A DNA stretch of 64,000 bases from Lumbricus terrestris (GCA_949752735.1 OX457037.1:124001-188000); one strand, 5' to 3'; positions 1 through 11,497 are shown, numbered from the stretch's first letter. Numbers and translations are program-made. Notes: generated by a model from the sequence alone, not told the origin.

Positions 1-487
1 ATTCCACAATTCCATATCTTAATTCCTCATATTACAAGCGCTCCAACAGCTCCCAAAGAGGAGGGGACTAGAGTAAACACTGGCAGCCGTGGTAAGCCTT
101 TGATGCGGCCGACACTGACCAAAAGGTTGCGCACCCCTGACGTAAAAAATCACTGAAGACTTTAATTGAGTTCAAGCGAGATTGCTTCCAGGAGAACGAG
201 AAAGAATCGAGAAATCTGGAACAGCAGAATACATTCAGAAGAGAGAATGCCAGCGCAATGCGTGTCTTGATACGCTCAATCGACAATTGTCACACTATTC
301 TGCGGATGGAATTGACGCAGTCAGATAAATTTCGTATACAGAACTTTCTACTAGTCATTAGAATGCACATCAGAACCGACGCTAAGTTGGTTGTTCTTCG
401 TAAGTCGTCTAAGAATCATTTTCACTTAATATAACGAATGAGTGTTTCATGAGAGTCTTTATGTTTATCTATTTCTCAATTTCTATA
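1..487. other. No recognisable feature
   Basis: I see no convincing exon, RNA gene or repeat structure here. The short open frames have no splice context or protein character. Confidence 0.5.
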
Positions 488-690
488 GGACCCGTTCAAG
501 CTCTTCTACAGAGAGGCGCTCCCGACTACAGCGCGGGCACTGCATCGGAGTTTCATGCCGAAGTACCCAAACAATTACGAGTGAAGGACTTGCTCAAGGT
601 CCCTACATAGCGGCTTGAGGCAGATTCAAACCTGAAACCCTCTGGCTCCAAGGTACCAACATCACCACTACACCACCGTGCTCCACGTTC
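488..690 (-). repeat. tRNA-derived SINE, degraded copy, antisense
   Basis: The reverse complement matches the SINE at 2441-2670 along its whole body. It has the A-box-like TGGTGTAGTGG, a decayed B box, the shared middle with CAAGTCCTTCACTC and ACTCCGATGCAGTG, and the shared tail GGGAGCGCCTCT. It differs at many positions, so it is an older copy. Confidence 0.75.
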
Positions 691-1472
691 TCATTGATCA
701 GTTTGTTACTGCTTTGCAACATCGGCTTGGTGCATGCAAGCTCATTATGTCTCGGTTTGGCTTCCAACACAAGCTGAATGTGCTGTCAAAACGAGAACTA
801 GGCTGACTGGTGGCGGTAAATCTTGTTGAGGTCTATAAAGGTGATATAGATGAATGCTGAAGAAACGAGTTTGTGCAGTTTGTTGACTTTGTGAATTTCA
901 TGTATCGGCTGATAATCCATAAACGGAAATGAAACATATATTCAGGGATCATTTGGTAACAAGATAGCACTCGGCATTTATCTGTTGCTCATGTTCAGTA
1001 ACTGTACTGCGATGTTACGAGTCAATTACAGAACGCCTTAAATACGTTTTACATCAAAACATCGTTGAATACAACCCAAGCCATCTTCGTTTACGCTAGG
1101 AAAAAGCGGATTTTATTTGAGAAAAAAAATCTCATAACCGGTGTCAAATCGGATTTCCACAACTTTTTTTCAAAAAACCAATGTTAACAGCTCTAATAGA
1201 AAACTGTGCTGACATCAAACATATTAGGCGCCAACGTATGTTCTAGAAACAGTCTTTAGAAATGCCAGATAGAAAATAAAGGGAGACTCCAGCAGAATAA
1301 GAAAGAAAAAGTAGACGAGCCACTTACACAAAAAACCATTTCTATTGACATTAAATAGAATGAGAAATGGTAGAGCACCCATAGTGTCATCCATCTTTGC
1401 AAACCACCAGACAATCAGAAGCACATTTAGCACTGAAGTCCAGTGAAACATTGAATGAAAAAGTGATGATCA
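691..1472. other. Non-coding; possible 3' flank of the exon at 1473-1760
   Basis: No coding exon is supported. On the minus strand, downstream of the stop at 1473, an AATAAA lies at 1112-1117 and could serve polyadenylation. This is weak evidence in AT-rich DNA. Confidence 0.3.
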
Positions 1473-1760
1473 TCATAAGAACCTGGAATCATTCCGAGAT
1501 GGAGCATTGACGTCGTCGTCGTTGACCTCTCTAGAGACCTCTCCTCTGGAGTCGACATTTCTTGCGTAGAACTGTTGGAGCTGTTCTCTTGAGAAATGCG
1601 TTCCATTCGCTCGCTTCCGATATTCATCCGCGTGTCTTCGCAGCTGGAGCACTTCCTCAAACCAACTGGACGCAGAACTGGAAGATGACTGGAGGAGGAG
1701 ATGATGGTTGCTGCTGCTGTGGCCGCTACTTCTCTCCACATCATCATCAGCTGCTGCTAC
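1473..1760 (-). CDS. Terminal coding exon, cytoplasmic-tail candidate D2
   Basis: The minus strand has an acceptor (TGCTTTTGCCAG) at 1761-1762 followed by a phase-0 open frame of 95 codons ending in TGA. The peptide starts VAAADDDVERSSGHSS, runs through a Ser-rich stretch, then has a charged, probably helical block (SWFEEVLQLRRHADEYRKRA, then NGTHFSREQLQQFYARN) and an acidic end. That block has real-protein character and is not low complexity. The exon joins in phase to the exon at 2241-2355. I do not recognise the family. It could be an alternative tail of the receptor gene to the right or the end of a separate minus-strand gene. An overlapping frame is also open but has less protein-like composition. 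Confidence 0.6.
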   Translation of the reverse strand, partial: VAAADDDVERSSGHSSSNHHLLLQSSSSSASSWFEEVLQLRRHADEYRKRANGTHFSREQLQQFYARNVDSRGEVSREVNDDDVNAPSRNDSRFL

Positions 1761-2240
1761 CTGGCAAAAGCATGTACACACCCTACAGTCCATCATGGCA
1801 TTTATATAGAGCCTTAAGCAATACACACAACATTTAGAAGAGCTTTAAGCCAACGTGCGCCATTTATATTATAAAGCCTTAGGCAAACGCATACATTATC
1901 TAATAATTATCTGAAGAGTTATGCGGACGAATATCGTCTTCCAAAGAATCGTCTTTCGTTATCTTCTCGTCTTCCAAGTTCTCTTTTTCTCAACTCTTAT
2001 TTCTCCTCATACATGAAGAGATGATCAACAGTTATACAGCAACCTTTGAAGAAGGACAGGAAAGCTTCTAAACAGATCTGAAGAGACCAGATGTCTTACA
2101 ATATATCAACCGTCAATGTTCATCCTTCTCTCTTCCTCTTCTTCTTTAATTGATGCTAAAGAACCAAACTGTGACATGATCTGATAAAGTACATCAGACA
2201 AAACAAAAGCCGTGAAGTGGAGGACAAACAATATTTCCAC

Positions 2241-2355
2241 CTGTGAAGTTCCGTGGTTTCTTCGTTTTCTTTCTTCCATTGCTTTCCATGTTCCATCTTC
2301 ATACTGATAATTCCAAGGTGGTTGAAAGTTCCGCATATACTCGGAGCGATATTTT
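2241..2355 (-). CDS. Internal coding exon, tail candidate D1
   Basis: A pyrimidine-rich acceptor (TTTTACTTTGTTTCAAG) precedes a 115-nt exon that enters in phase 2 and leaves in phase 0 at the donor CAG|GTGGAA. The peptide is KYRSEYMRNFQPPWNYQYED followed by a basic segment ending RRNHGTSQ. It is rich in aromatics and charge. Phase 2 in and phase 0 out are shared with tail exons A1 and B1, which suggests an interchangeable cassette after the 28-nt exon at 29302. A second frame across the same bases is also open, so the frame choice rests on phase matching to the exon at 1473-1760. Confidence 0.5.
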
Positions 2356-2440
2356 CTTGAAACAAAGTAAAAACCACAGCTGCTCTAAAAATTAAAATCA
2401 TAAAAGACAATAAGAATGAAAAGAGCACTATATATATATT

Positions 2441-2670
2441 TGTGGGGCGTGGTGGTGTAGTGGTGGCGTCGTTGCCTTGAAGCCGGAAGGTTCGAGGTTC
2501 GAATCCACCTCGCCGCGTAAGGACCTTGGGCAAGTCCTTCACTCACAATTGCTCAGCGCTTCGGCGTGAAACTCCGATGCAGTGTCCGCTCTGCATTCGG
2601 GAGCGCCTCTGAGTAGCGAGAGCTTGAAGGGGCGCTATAACAAGTGCACATACAAACAAACAAACAAACA
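2441..2670 (+). repeat. tRNA-derived SINE, full-length copy
   Basis: It has a pol III A box TGGTGTAGTGG at 2453-2463 and a consensus B box GGTTCGAATCC at 2496-2506. A family-specific body follows, with a 3' end GGGGCGCTATAACAAGTGC and a (CAAA)n-type tail at about 2652-2670. It sits in a TA-rich site, so the target duplication is unreadable. Partial antisense copies occur at 488-690, 6655-6740 and 14905-14960. Confidence 0.85.
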
Positions 2671-3014
2671 TATATTATATATATGAGATTCAAGACATCT
2701 CGTTCCGATATAATTAAATCTCAAATTCATTTCTCATTCCCTGTAAGTCTACATTAACTTTCAGCCAGACAGACAAAACAGATAAAAGTCAGTTTCATCA
2801 ATTGCGTTCCTTGGATGCAAGAAGAAAGCAACAAAAAAAATTTCTACCAGACTGATCATAATCAGCAGCTGATAAAAAACCAAAGATGCAACTAAAAAAC
2901 ACAGGACTTCTACATAATAATAATAATTATTATTATTATAACTGTTTAGTCAGCCATGTTGCTACACAGAACTAAGTCATTAGGAAAATATGTATTAGTG
3001 AAGATAATGTATAT
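2671..3014. other. AT-rich intergenic or intronic DNA
   Basis: Contains short (TA)n and (AAT)n tracts and no gene signal. Confidence 0.4.
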
Positions 3015-3022
3015 GTCTGAAG

Positions 3023-3951
3023 TAGGGCTGTTAACAATACTGGGAAAAAGTATTGGCAATACCAATACCAATACTTACTAATAAAAGTATTGGCAATACC
3101 AATACCAATACTTTTTCTTAAAAGTATTGCAATACCAATACTAATACTTTTACCAATACTTTTCGATAAGTTTTAAAGTTTAATTACTAAAAAGCACATG
3201 CTATTATCCGTTAAACAGTGTTAAGCAGTACAATCGGTGTAACTACTAATCTATAGGCCTATACATGCTTTCCATAAGTCTACCACTTAGCCATACTTAA
3301 AAAACATCATTTCAAAGTGTAAGCTGCTTAGTGATGTGCGCAGAGGTGTAAATACTCGGCCTCCTAAAGAAAAGCGTCTTTCCACAGCTGCACTGGCAGG
3401 CAAACCAGTGTTCAAAATAATATTCTGGACGTGTGGTTATGCAGCCAGAGAAATCAAGCTATCTGCAGAGTCCGATAAATATCTGTCCACTTCCTCACAC
3501 ACATTTTCTGTACCAAACTCCCTAAGTCTCCGATTTGAAAGACTTGAGAAAAAATTGGGTTTAGTATTTGAAGAGTCAGAAACATCTGTTGCTGCAGAAG
3601 TACTTGGCTGGTTATCAGACAGCTGAAGACTGGCCAATGACTGGATGCGCCTCTTAAGCATCTGCACAAGACGTGCCTTTTCATCATCATCATCATCCAA
3701 CCAGTCGAGTTTGAATTTCGGGTGGACTACAGGTGCAAGCTGTGCTTCACTGTTGCGAAATACTTCCCCAAACCATATAAATCATTGTCAAAAAAGTATT
3801 GGTATCGAGTATCGCTGACAGGCTAAAAAAGTATCGGCGATACGCATGCGATACCAACAAAATTAAACTATCGCGATACTCGCCGCGATACTGAAAAAAG
3901 TATCGGCGATACCAAGTATTGCGATACTTTATCGTGATATTAACAGCCCTG
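3023..3951. mobile_element. hAT element with perfect 8-bp target duplication
   Basis: The element runs from TAGGGCTGTTAA to TTAACAGCCCTG and is flanked by GTCTGAAG on both sides (3015-3022, 3952-3959). Subterminal regions are dense in AATACCAATAC and CGATACT repeats in inverted arrangement. A recognisable hAT transposase C-terminal remnant lies inside on the minus strand, so this internally deleted copy still shows its autonomous parent. The 8-bp duplication plus the C-terminal motif make the superfamily assignment firm. Confidence 0.9.
3318..3765 (-). pseudogene. hAT transposase C-terminal (dimerisation) remnant
   Basis: The minus strand encodes APVVHPKFKLDWLDD, an Asp-run and a Ser-rich linker, then CEEVDRYLSDSADSL. 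After an in-frame stop and frameshift comes LPASAAVERRFSLGGRVF. The order HPxFKLxW, E-x-x-x-YL, then (L/S)PAS-AxxERxFSxxG is the hallmark of the hAT C-terminal dimerisation domain. The N-terminal zinc finger and most of the catalytic core are missing. It is non-functional because it is truncated and frame-broken. The plus-strand frame across the same bases is a shadow. Confidence 0.85.
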
Positions 3952-4109
3952 GTCTGAAGTTAGACTGGAATGAGTAAACAGAATCAGTGAAATAAATCGA
4001 ACGAATATCTATTTTGTCATGTATAACTGAAGAATTTCCTAAGACCTGCCGCACAATCACAGACATCATACATTAGAATGTCTATTGCAGAATATGTGAG
4101 AGGAGAAGT

Positions 4110-4292
<183 letters not shown>

Positions 4293-4439
4293 GAGGGAGG
4301 GAGACAGAGACAAACAGACGGAGAGAATATGTATGTCTTACTTTGGCTGGTTGTCATGTCTCGCAATAATCAATCTTCTTTCCATATTCTTTTCGTCTTT
4401 CTCGACAGTCGACAGATCTGACAAAAGACATTCACAGAA

Positions 4440-4730
4440 ACCATCGTTCACTAATCATCTTGTAAATCATCCGTCACTCATCATCTTCTAAATCATTCAT
4501 CACTCATCACCTTCTAAATCATCCGTCACTCATCTTCTAAATCATCTGTCACTCATCTTCTAAATCATCCATCACTCATCAACTTCTAAATCATCCGTCA
4601 CTCATCATCTTCTAAATCATCCGTCACTCATCATCTTCTAAATCATCTGTCACTCATCATCTAAATCATCCATAACTCATCATCTTCTAAATCATCTGTC
4701 ACTCATCGTTTTCTAAATCATCTAACACAG
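4440..4730. repeat. Degenerate ~26-bp tandem array
   Basis: About eleven imperfect copies of a unit like CTAAATCATCCGTCACTCAT with an ATCATCTT extension. Copies differ by small deletions, which shortens some to about 20 bp. Confidence 0.9.
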
Positions 4731-5663
4731 GTAAACAAAGAACCTCTTACTCACAAACCCTGCGATACAAGAAACCAATGAAAATGGCTAAATGGCAATG
4801 TAAACCGTTATGTCTTGCTTAGTTCCAGATAATATCAAGACGTCCATTTCTGTGTGTCTCAAGATGAATACAAACAGCACAGAAGTCATTCTGCTAATCT
4901 AATCTAATATAATCTAATCGAATCTGGAAATGATTTCTGTGGCATCTAATTGCTGCTTGGTTCATCTTGTCCTCCGTCTCTAGTTTCACATGTAACAATA
5001 CCGACCAAAAAAGTTTCAATGCATCAATGCTTCATATAATATGTTCTACTTGTAAGAAGAAAAGAAACGGAAGCAGTGACTAAGTCATTGATTGAGTGGA
5101 TCAACTCAAAACCAGTGGAGTCATTTAGACTCAGAAAAGTCAAACAACAAGAGAGATTAACGATAGACAGAGCACGACAGAGTGAAATAGAGAGCTAGAC
5201 AGACAGACAGAAAGGACAGACATGGTTAAGAACTTAGGCATCTATTTACCTCCAAGACTCTGTCCTCTTCTCATCTGAAATCAAGGAAATCAAGCCCCAA
5301 TCATCAACCACAGACTGATAGTGCAGACACCCATAATTAATTATAGGGCCAAAAGGTCAAAGGCCAGAGCAGAAAAGCACAGCAGGTCTGAGACAAATGA
5401 CAACATTGGCTGTTTATTAGTGAAGGCATTTTCAGTCAGATTCAGTCACTTTAAAGAATTCCCAACCCAGTTAAATCGGCCCAGAAGCAGACGTATCAAA
5501 ACACATGTATGCCCTCCCTCTGTTGAATTCATGTACTTCAAACTCTTCTCACAGGTCAATTGCAAAGAGAAAGAGATGAGGAGACAAGATATAAGGAAAC
5601 AAAATGACAATATTACTAAGAAAGCAAAAAAACTATGAAAACTAAATGGATGAGAATTGTTTG
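4731..5663. other. No gene seen
   Basis: Simple AT-rich sequence with a small TAATCTAATC repeat near 4900-4925 and a short GACA run near 5205. The 105-codon plus-strand frame at 5321-5638 lacks splice signals or recognisable motifs. Confidence 0.4.
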
Positions 5664-5671
5664 CATAGAAC

Positions 5672-6379
5672 TAGGGATGTTAATATCGGTTTTTATTAAA
5701 AACCGATTATCGGTTTGTAAAACCCGGTTTTAAACCGGTTATCGGTTTTTAATTGTCTCTCGGAAATGTTATATAATTCAAAGTAATAATGGCAGGCTAT
5801 TACGTAACGCAATCCAGTATCAACGACGTTTTTGTATTTTCTAATTAGATATTCAAAATGAACATAATTTGCACTCTATGTTTCTAATAAATCTTCATAA
5901 TTCAACATAAATAAAAGATATTCGTAATAAACACGTGTCTTTACAACAAAAAAGGAACTTTCTATTAGCGATTTCCAACCATGCTCAACGACCACCATGC
6001 TGCCAAAACGTAGATCAGCGAAATTTCCATAGAGTAAAAGGTAGGTAGGTAAGGGCTGGTTGCAACTCGGTTCACTAGTAACTCGAAATCGGATTGCAGA
6101 ACAGACCAAACACGAATTTCAGACAGACATAATATATACACTCATCCATAGACATCATATATTAAAATGTAAGATGTCTATGCACTCATCTGCAAGACTG
6201 CCAGCCATAATGGATGAAATTTCGAAAAAATCTAATAACACTAAATGCATCGCTTCTGGTAGTTTTCACTGCGATAATGATAAGAAACAGAAATACGATT
6301 ATTGCTTGGTAAATTATAAAAACCAGTTATCGGATTCAGAACCGATAACCGGATTTCTGGTCATCGTTTAACATCCCTA
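5672..6379. mobile_element. hAT-like non-autonomous element
   Basis: Bounded by TAGGGATGTTAA and TTAACATCCCTA inverted ends. Subterminal AACCGGTTATCGGTTTTT motifs sit near both ends in opposite orientation. Flanks are CATAGAAC(T) and CATGAACT, which fit a decayed 8-bp duplication with one indel. No transposase is recognisable inside. Confidence 0.7.
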
Positions 6380-6654
6380 CATGAACTCAAACCTCGTTCT
6401 TCTTCTGATGTGCAGCAAAATTTCCTCGATCGCTGTTTTGATTATTTCGAGCGGAGATCGGTCTGAACTGGAATCGATATTCTGTGTCTTCTTCGACCGT
6501 CGGATGAGATGCGAACAGTGTCCGAAAATCCGGATGACTGAGACTAATAACGGAAGCCTACATCATCCAACACACAACATCTCTGTCATAATCATATGGT
6601 GACACTCAGCAGACCTTTGACTATACGACCTCAATCATTGACAATATTCAACAT

Positions 6655-6740
6655 TTATTTATTTATTTCCTGGCAATTTCAAACAGTGTCCCCTCAAGGT
6701 TTGTACTCAGGAGCGCTCCCACTTCAACACCGGTCGAATA
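6655..6740 (-). repeat. SINE 3'-end fragment, antisense
   Basis: CCCCTCAAGGTTTGTACTC and GGAGCGCTCCC resemble the antisense end of the SINE at 488-690. An (ATTT)n stretch is adjacent. Similarity is partial. Confidence 0.4.
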
Positions 6741-6839
6741 AGAGTCTAAAGAGAGAGAAATGAGACAGAAAGACCAATAGGTATTTGATGAAGAAAAAAC
6801 AGGGATCTCCTTACAGGTTGCAGGGCAAGCCACAGAGAT

Positions 6840-7127
6840 AAAAAATAATAAAAATAACTGGAAACAACATATAATTCGTCGTCATTGTGACCATCCTCAT
6901 TGCTGCGGATCAGAGATCAGAGTTGATGCCGCCATCTTCCTCCATTGCTCTCTGTTCCTCGCGGTCCTCACACAATCCGCCATCACCATCCCCGTCCATT
7001 CTTCCACGTCATCCATCCATCTTCTCTTCGGCCTTCCCTGAGCCCTTTTTCCGTCCAGATAGCCCTGACATATGAATGCTGGCAGCTTGTCTGCTCTGAT
7101 CATGTGTCTGAAGTAATTAAATATACT
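6840..7127 (-). mobile_element. 5'-truncated LINE, end of reverse-transcriptase ORF
   Basis: The minus strand ends an open frame with the sequence GYLDGKRAQGRPKRRWMDDV, then DCVRTARNREQWRKMA and a stop at 6897. This GKR-xGRPxxRWxD ... A-xxRxxWR signature is the typical C-terminal tail of LINE pol proteins. Upstream it breaks at a (TAA)n/(GACA)n microsatellite. Downstream is an A/T-rich 3' tail. It is a dead fragment. Confidence 0.85.
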
Positions 7128-7150
7128 ATAATAATAATAATAATAAGAGA

Positions 7151-7187
<37 letters not shown>

Positions 7188-7200
7188 AAGAGAGTGATGG
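7128..7200. repeat. (TAA)n, (GA)n and (GACA)n microsatellites
   Basis: Adjacent simple runs at the 5' break of the LINE fragment. Confidence 0.9.
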
Positions 7201-7275
7201 GGGAGGGGAGGGACGGAGAGACATTTGAATGAAAAAAGAAGAGAAACGACGCAATGCTGACGGGGAACCTCAAAC

Positions 7276-7545
7276 ATTGGAAGAGACAGAAGATGTTCTT
7301 ACAGAACGATGTGGATGCTGACGATGGTGCTGGGATGCGGATGTTGACTGCTGATGATGCTGTTCAACGAATGCCTCTGTCGCTGGTTGTTGTCTCTGCG
7401 TCTGGTGATTGGAAGGACGGCTGCTCTTCAGATGAATCAATGACTTCAACAGCTGAATGCCATCTTCTCTCTTCATCGTCTGCGCATCTGACTTCAAACA
7501 GGAAAGTGATGATGAAGCAAATCCTGAATTCACTGACAAGATGGA
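7276..7545 (-). CDS. Possible terminal coding exon, low confidence
   Basis: Two overlapping minus-strand frames are open. One reads SDAQTMKREDGIQLLKSLIH and then becomes a Gln/His/Ser-rich tail with a stop near 7270. The other reads ADDEERRWHSAVEVID followed by an acidic Ser/Thr tail and a stop near 7364. Possible acceptors lie after TTTCCTGTTTGAAG and CTTCCTGTCTCAG. Composition resembles the tail exons elsewhere on this strand, but I cannot choose a frame and it may be fortuitous. Confidence 0.25.
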
Positions 7546-7772
7546 CAATCATTCAGAGCAACTGAGACAGGAAGACAGAGAATCTAATTTAAGGCATTGT
7601 GATCTGATTGAATGCGATGATGGACAAGAAGACATAAGGCGATGGATGTAGCATCAAGCGATGTTACACTCAGAATTCAGAATCTGTGACATAACATTGG
7701 AAATTGTTTGATTGGATTTCACAGATGACGCTAAAATAGTAAAACAGACACTACATGCTTTCCAAGAATAGC

Positions 7773-7897
<125 letters not shown>

Positions 7898-7999
7898 GAG
7901 ATAGAGTTACAGAGGAGGAATTTTCCCAGCTGCCAGAGAGAATGAAGAAGACCGAAGTATAATATGAGATGATAGAGAGATAAAAAAGAAGAGCTGACC

Positions 8000-9568
8000 C
8001 TATGACCCCTGAGACCGTACCATTCGTAGGTTCACCTTCTGAGTCTGAGTCATCTCATCTTTCGTCATAACTGATGCATCATGTGACGACGATATACGTT
8101 CTGCTTTGGACGATGATGATGAAGATGGGGGAAGATGGTCTTTGGCGCTAAGTCTGTTGTGTTGGCTGTGTGTTGTTGTTGATGTGACATTGCTTGTAGA
8201 CTTCATTTGCTGAGATGACGAACGACCTCTCACTGATCTCTTCTTCCTCTCTTCTTCTTTAGTCCCTGAATTCCTTTTCTCTTCAGAAGAAGTCAACCCA
8301 TGATGACGATGATGACCATCGCTGCTGTTGCTGTTGATGCTCCGTCTCTCAACAGATGATGTCACTGGATGCTGAACAGCAGCGCCTCTCTGCTCCACGT
8401 CAGATGGAGTCTTTCCATGTCTCATCATCATCCTACTTCCTCCAACTATTCCCTCTCCACTCGACCGCAAGACGTTCTGCCTGCTTGACTCGACTGACTT
8501 CAATTCAGTTTCTCTTGCATGCAGTCTCTTCGGCTGCAGACGCTGCTGCTGCTGCTGTACGTGATGATGAAGTAGATGACTAGGAGGAGGAGGAGGAGGA
8601 GGATGTGTAGAGGCGGAGGAAGAGGTGACATGTTGATGAATTCGTCCATCAGATTTCTTTGACTTCGTTTCTTCTGCATTCTTCTGCTTTGCGCGATCAC
8701 TAGCATAATGCTGACCTCCTACTCTGTCTATGACTGACTTTGGCTCTGTCCTTCTTCCTTTGTGTCCTGTTGCCTCTGTCTCTCTTCCTCTGTATGTCTC
8801 TACAGAAGGTTCTCTCTGTCCTCCTGGCTTCTCCTTCCTTCTACTATTGTCATAATTGAGCGTTGTCTGCTGATTGGCTGTTGAGTATGAATTGTTGTTT
8901 CTGTTTCTATGGTAACTGTCGTCCTGCCAGTTGATTGGTCGGTTTTCAGCTGCACGTGAATGCCTATTCTCTTTGTCTTCCTGCCCCTCCTCCTCCACCT
9001 CTTCTTTTGTCCTCCTCCTCCTTCCTTGTCTCTCCTCATTTGACTCTTCCTCCATTCCAGATCGACGATGGCTTCGTTCGTTTGTTTGAGTCGCTTGGCT
9101 GAGTCGTAATTCGTTGTCTTTAGAAGAGATCAATTCATCATCATCGTCACCACGCTGATGATGATGATGATGATGATGATGCAATTCATGTGGTTGTTGT
9201 TGTTGCTGCAATTGTTGTTTTGATGAAGAACGAAGAAAGCTGTCGTTCTGAGACGGACTCCCACTCCCCCTCCTCCTCATCATCCTTCTTCCGGTGACGT
9301 TGTACGTCTTACCCAGACAATGACCTTCAGCACTTCCTTTGAGATCCTTCTCATTCCTCGTGATTCCTGTCAATGGAAGACCACCCTTCTCATCCAATCC
9401 AATCAGTCTCTTCTTCGTCTTTCTATCTCCCACGACTTCATCTGAGTCACCAACTGCAGTTGACTGACTGCCTTGGCTCCTCCTACTATTAATCCGTTGA
9501 CCAATCAGCACACTCCCTTCGACATCATCTTGGCCCTGAGATGAACTTTGACCTCTAACTGTATATTC
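8000..9568 (-). CDS. Large terminal exon of a disordered, charged tail (C3)
   Basis: A strong acceptor (AACTGATTTTTTTAG) at 9569-9570 opens a phase-0 frame of 522 codons ending in TAG at 8000. It begins EYTVRGQSSSQGQDDVEGS. The peptide is almost entirely low complexity: Gln/His runs, a poly-His block, Arg/Glu-rich segments with NEERQGRRRRTKEE, a Pro run and Ser runs, and it ends LRMVRSQGS. An open frame of this length without stops in AT-rich DNA, with good splice context and a phase match to the exon at 14037-14269, argues for real coding. No domain is recognisable. It is probably an intrinsically disordered cytoplasmic or nuclear segment. It could be an alternative tail of the receptor gene or the end of a separate gene. 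Confidence 0.7.
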   Translation of the reverse strand, partial: EYTVRGQSSSQGQDDVEGSVLIGQRINSRRSQGSQSTAVGDSDEVVGDRKTKKRLIGLDEKGGLPLTGITRNEKDLKGSAEGHCLGKTYNVTGRRMMRRRGSGSPSQNDSFLRSSSKQQLQQQQQPHELHHHHHHHHQRGDDDDELISSKDNELRLSQATQTNERSHRRSGMEEESNEERQGRRRRTKEEVEEEGQEDKENRHSRAAENRPINWQDDSYHRNRNNNSYSTANQQTTLNYDNSRRKEKPGGQREPSVETYRGRETEATGHKGRRTEPKSVIDRVGGQHYASDRAKQKNAEETKSKKSDGRIHQHVTSSSASTHPPPPPPPSHLLHHHVQQQQQRLQPKRLHARETELKSVESSRQNVLRSSGEGIVGGSRMMMRHGKTPSDVEQRGAAVQHPVTSSVERRSINSNSSDGHHRHHGLTSSEEKRNSGTKEEERKKRSVRGRSSSQQMKSTSNVTSTTTHSQHNRLSAKDHLPPSSSSSSKAERISSSHDASVMTKDEMTQTQKVNLRMVRSQGS

Positions 9569-9639
9569 CTAAAAAAATCAGTTACAAGAAATGAAAAGTC
9601 ACAACTACTTCTTTTACCCTAGTGGAGAAGTTTTAAGCT

Positions 9640-9760
9640 GAAGCGCTAAGAAATGAGTTTAGAAATAAGTTGAGAAATGAGTTCAAAAAAGAGTTGAGAA
9701 ATTTGTTTGGAAATGAATTTAGAAATAAGCTTTAAAATGAGTTTAGAAATGAGTTGAGTA
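9640..9760. repeat. Degenerate AAATGAGTTTAG repeats
   Basis: About nine imperfect copies of a 12-15-bp unit, immediately upstream (minus sense) of the large exon. Confidence 0.7.
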
Positions 9761-10924
9761 CTGGCAAAAAATTAGTCCAAAATAAAACCAAAGTCATTCT
9801 TCAATGCTTCATGCTATAGATAAATAAAAACAAAATTCATTCATTTCGAGAACTTAAATAGAAATCTCTATGATTATTGACCATGCAACACTCAACCTTA
9901 TATCTGGGTCATTCCAGCTCAACTCAACCAATTTTGAGGAAGGTTCCCACCCGACCATCTCCGATTTGGCTGAAATTTTATCCACATGTTGCAGGGTATA
10001 TTGGATGGAAAAATCCGAAATATTTGAGAAATATTTCAAATACTCTCCAAGATATCGTGGATTTCGTGACCCCACCCCCCGAAGGCATATCGCGAAACTT
10101 CGTGATGTCCACTTTTTGAGAGTTAATATCTCTAAAACGGATTCACCAAATTGGATGATTTTTTTTATGCCTATACAGTTTCTTACATAGATTACAGAAA
10201 TATTAATAAAGTTATTGTGTGTCCTATAAATTCAGCTGAATTAAATATCAAAAGTGCCTTCACATTCATTTCATATCGTATTTTTGCAATAATCAGTTAT
10301 CAATATCTCCATATATACCAGGCACAATGCATTCATATTTTATATGTATACTGTCTAGGTAGCTGGCAATTACTTGGCAAAGTTTTACTTGATCAGTGAT
10401 ACCCATTTGCTGGATATCTGCTGTCAAAGTTGACTAAACCTTATACGGGGGTCGACAAGAAAAAATATTCCCAAAAAGGATCAGAAAAATATCTATTTTT
10501 TATTGCATTTTCGGATAGAGCATAGTTCAATTGATAAGTGTTCCAAAAATCCCAATGGCGTTTTTTGTTTTAAGGAGTTTACAGTGTGCCAAAGATGGTC
10601 GTTTTTTGGTATCGCGAGTTGCACTTATTGATGAGATTTGACAAATTAGTCAGCATTATCATACAGCCCAAATGCTGTGAAACCATTGTGATCATTTGTA
10701 TAATATAATATAAAAGAAATATAACTAGGTTATGCTTGTTTAAGCTACAGCAAACATAAATTTGCATTTTTTTAAATCATAATCAGAATGGATTTGTAAC
10801 CAAATTAAGTGTTCATTACTCTATGAAACTATATATATATATATATATACATACCAACAATGTACAACTGCTCAAGACACAAAGATGTCAAAATAATCAA
10901 TTAATATCATTTTTGCATGCAGAA

Positions 10925-11497
10925 TCACAAATTTTGAAAGTCTTTCTGTGCATAGGTGGAAAATGTTGTCAGCACAGTCTTCCACACTGAATTGTCCAGC
11001 TGGTATTGTCGTGCGCTGTTACTGCGTGCTCGAGGTGCTGGCACTAAGCAGAGTACATGTTCCAATGGAACCCAGCACACGTCATCATGCCGTGGCCAAG
11101 TCAAACGATAGGTTGCCCTACTTTTTGTACTGGTCATGAATTTGACAAGTACATCCTCTCCTTCTTCTGATCGGTCTGTTATTAATCCAATGTACCAGTT
11201 GTTGTCATAAATTGCTGCCACATACAGCCCAGGTTGACACATAGTGGCATCCAACCTGGTGTTCTCACTTGCTTTGTCTGTTTCATCTGTGTCATCTGTT
11301 TCATTGCAGTCGTCATTGTCACTAACTGGTGCCACAGTTACAAACGAGTCGACAGATACTCTTCGCATCAGTATTAGACGCTTTGAAACTGGTATAAAAA
11401 GATGACTGCGAGTTCCAGAAATTGTCTTGGCAGCTCTATACCTCTCTTCCAACTTGAAGTCCTTTGTATGCTGGTCAACGGATGCTTTAGAAATCTA
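10925..11497 (-). pseudogene. Transposon protein C-terminal half, left arm
   Basis: An open frame of about 190 codons lies on the minus strand. It includes ISKASVDQHTKDFKLEERY, AAKTISGTRSHLFIPVSK, an acidic Asp/Glu/Thr linker, then GLYVAAIYDNNWYIGLITD, VKFM and WPRHDDVCWVPLEHVLC. The terminal module (YDxxWYIG, VxFM, WPxxDDxCWVP) resembles, from memory, uncharacterised multicopy proteins scattered in invertebrate genomes. It looks like a small beta-barrel, but I name no fold with confidence. The frame is closed upstream by a stop at about 11498, past which related coding continues, so the gene is truncated at the palindrome centre. Confidence 0.75.

Noticed and set aside
2441..2520. Possible functional tRNA gene (A and B boxes present)
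   Set aside because: No acceptor-stem pairing is evident, the body continues into a repeated SINE sequence with a CAAA tail, and other copies exist in the window.
3336..3626. 96-codon plus-strand frame
   Set aside because: Shadow of the hAT transposase remnant on the minus strand, whose motifs are specific.
5321..5638. 105-codon basic plus-strand frame
   Set aside because: No recognised domain or splice context; Lys/Arg-rich because of A-rich sequence.
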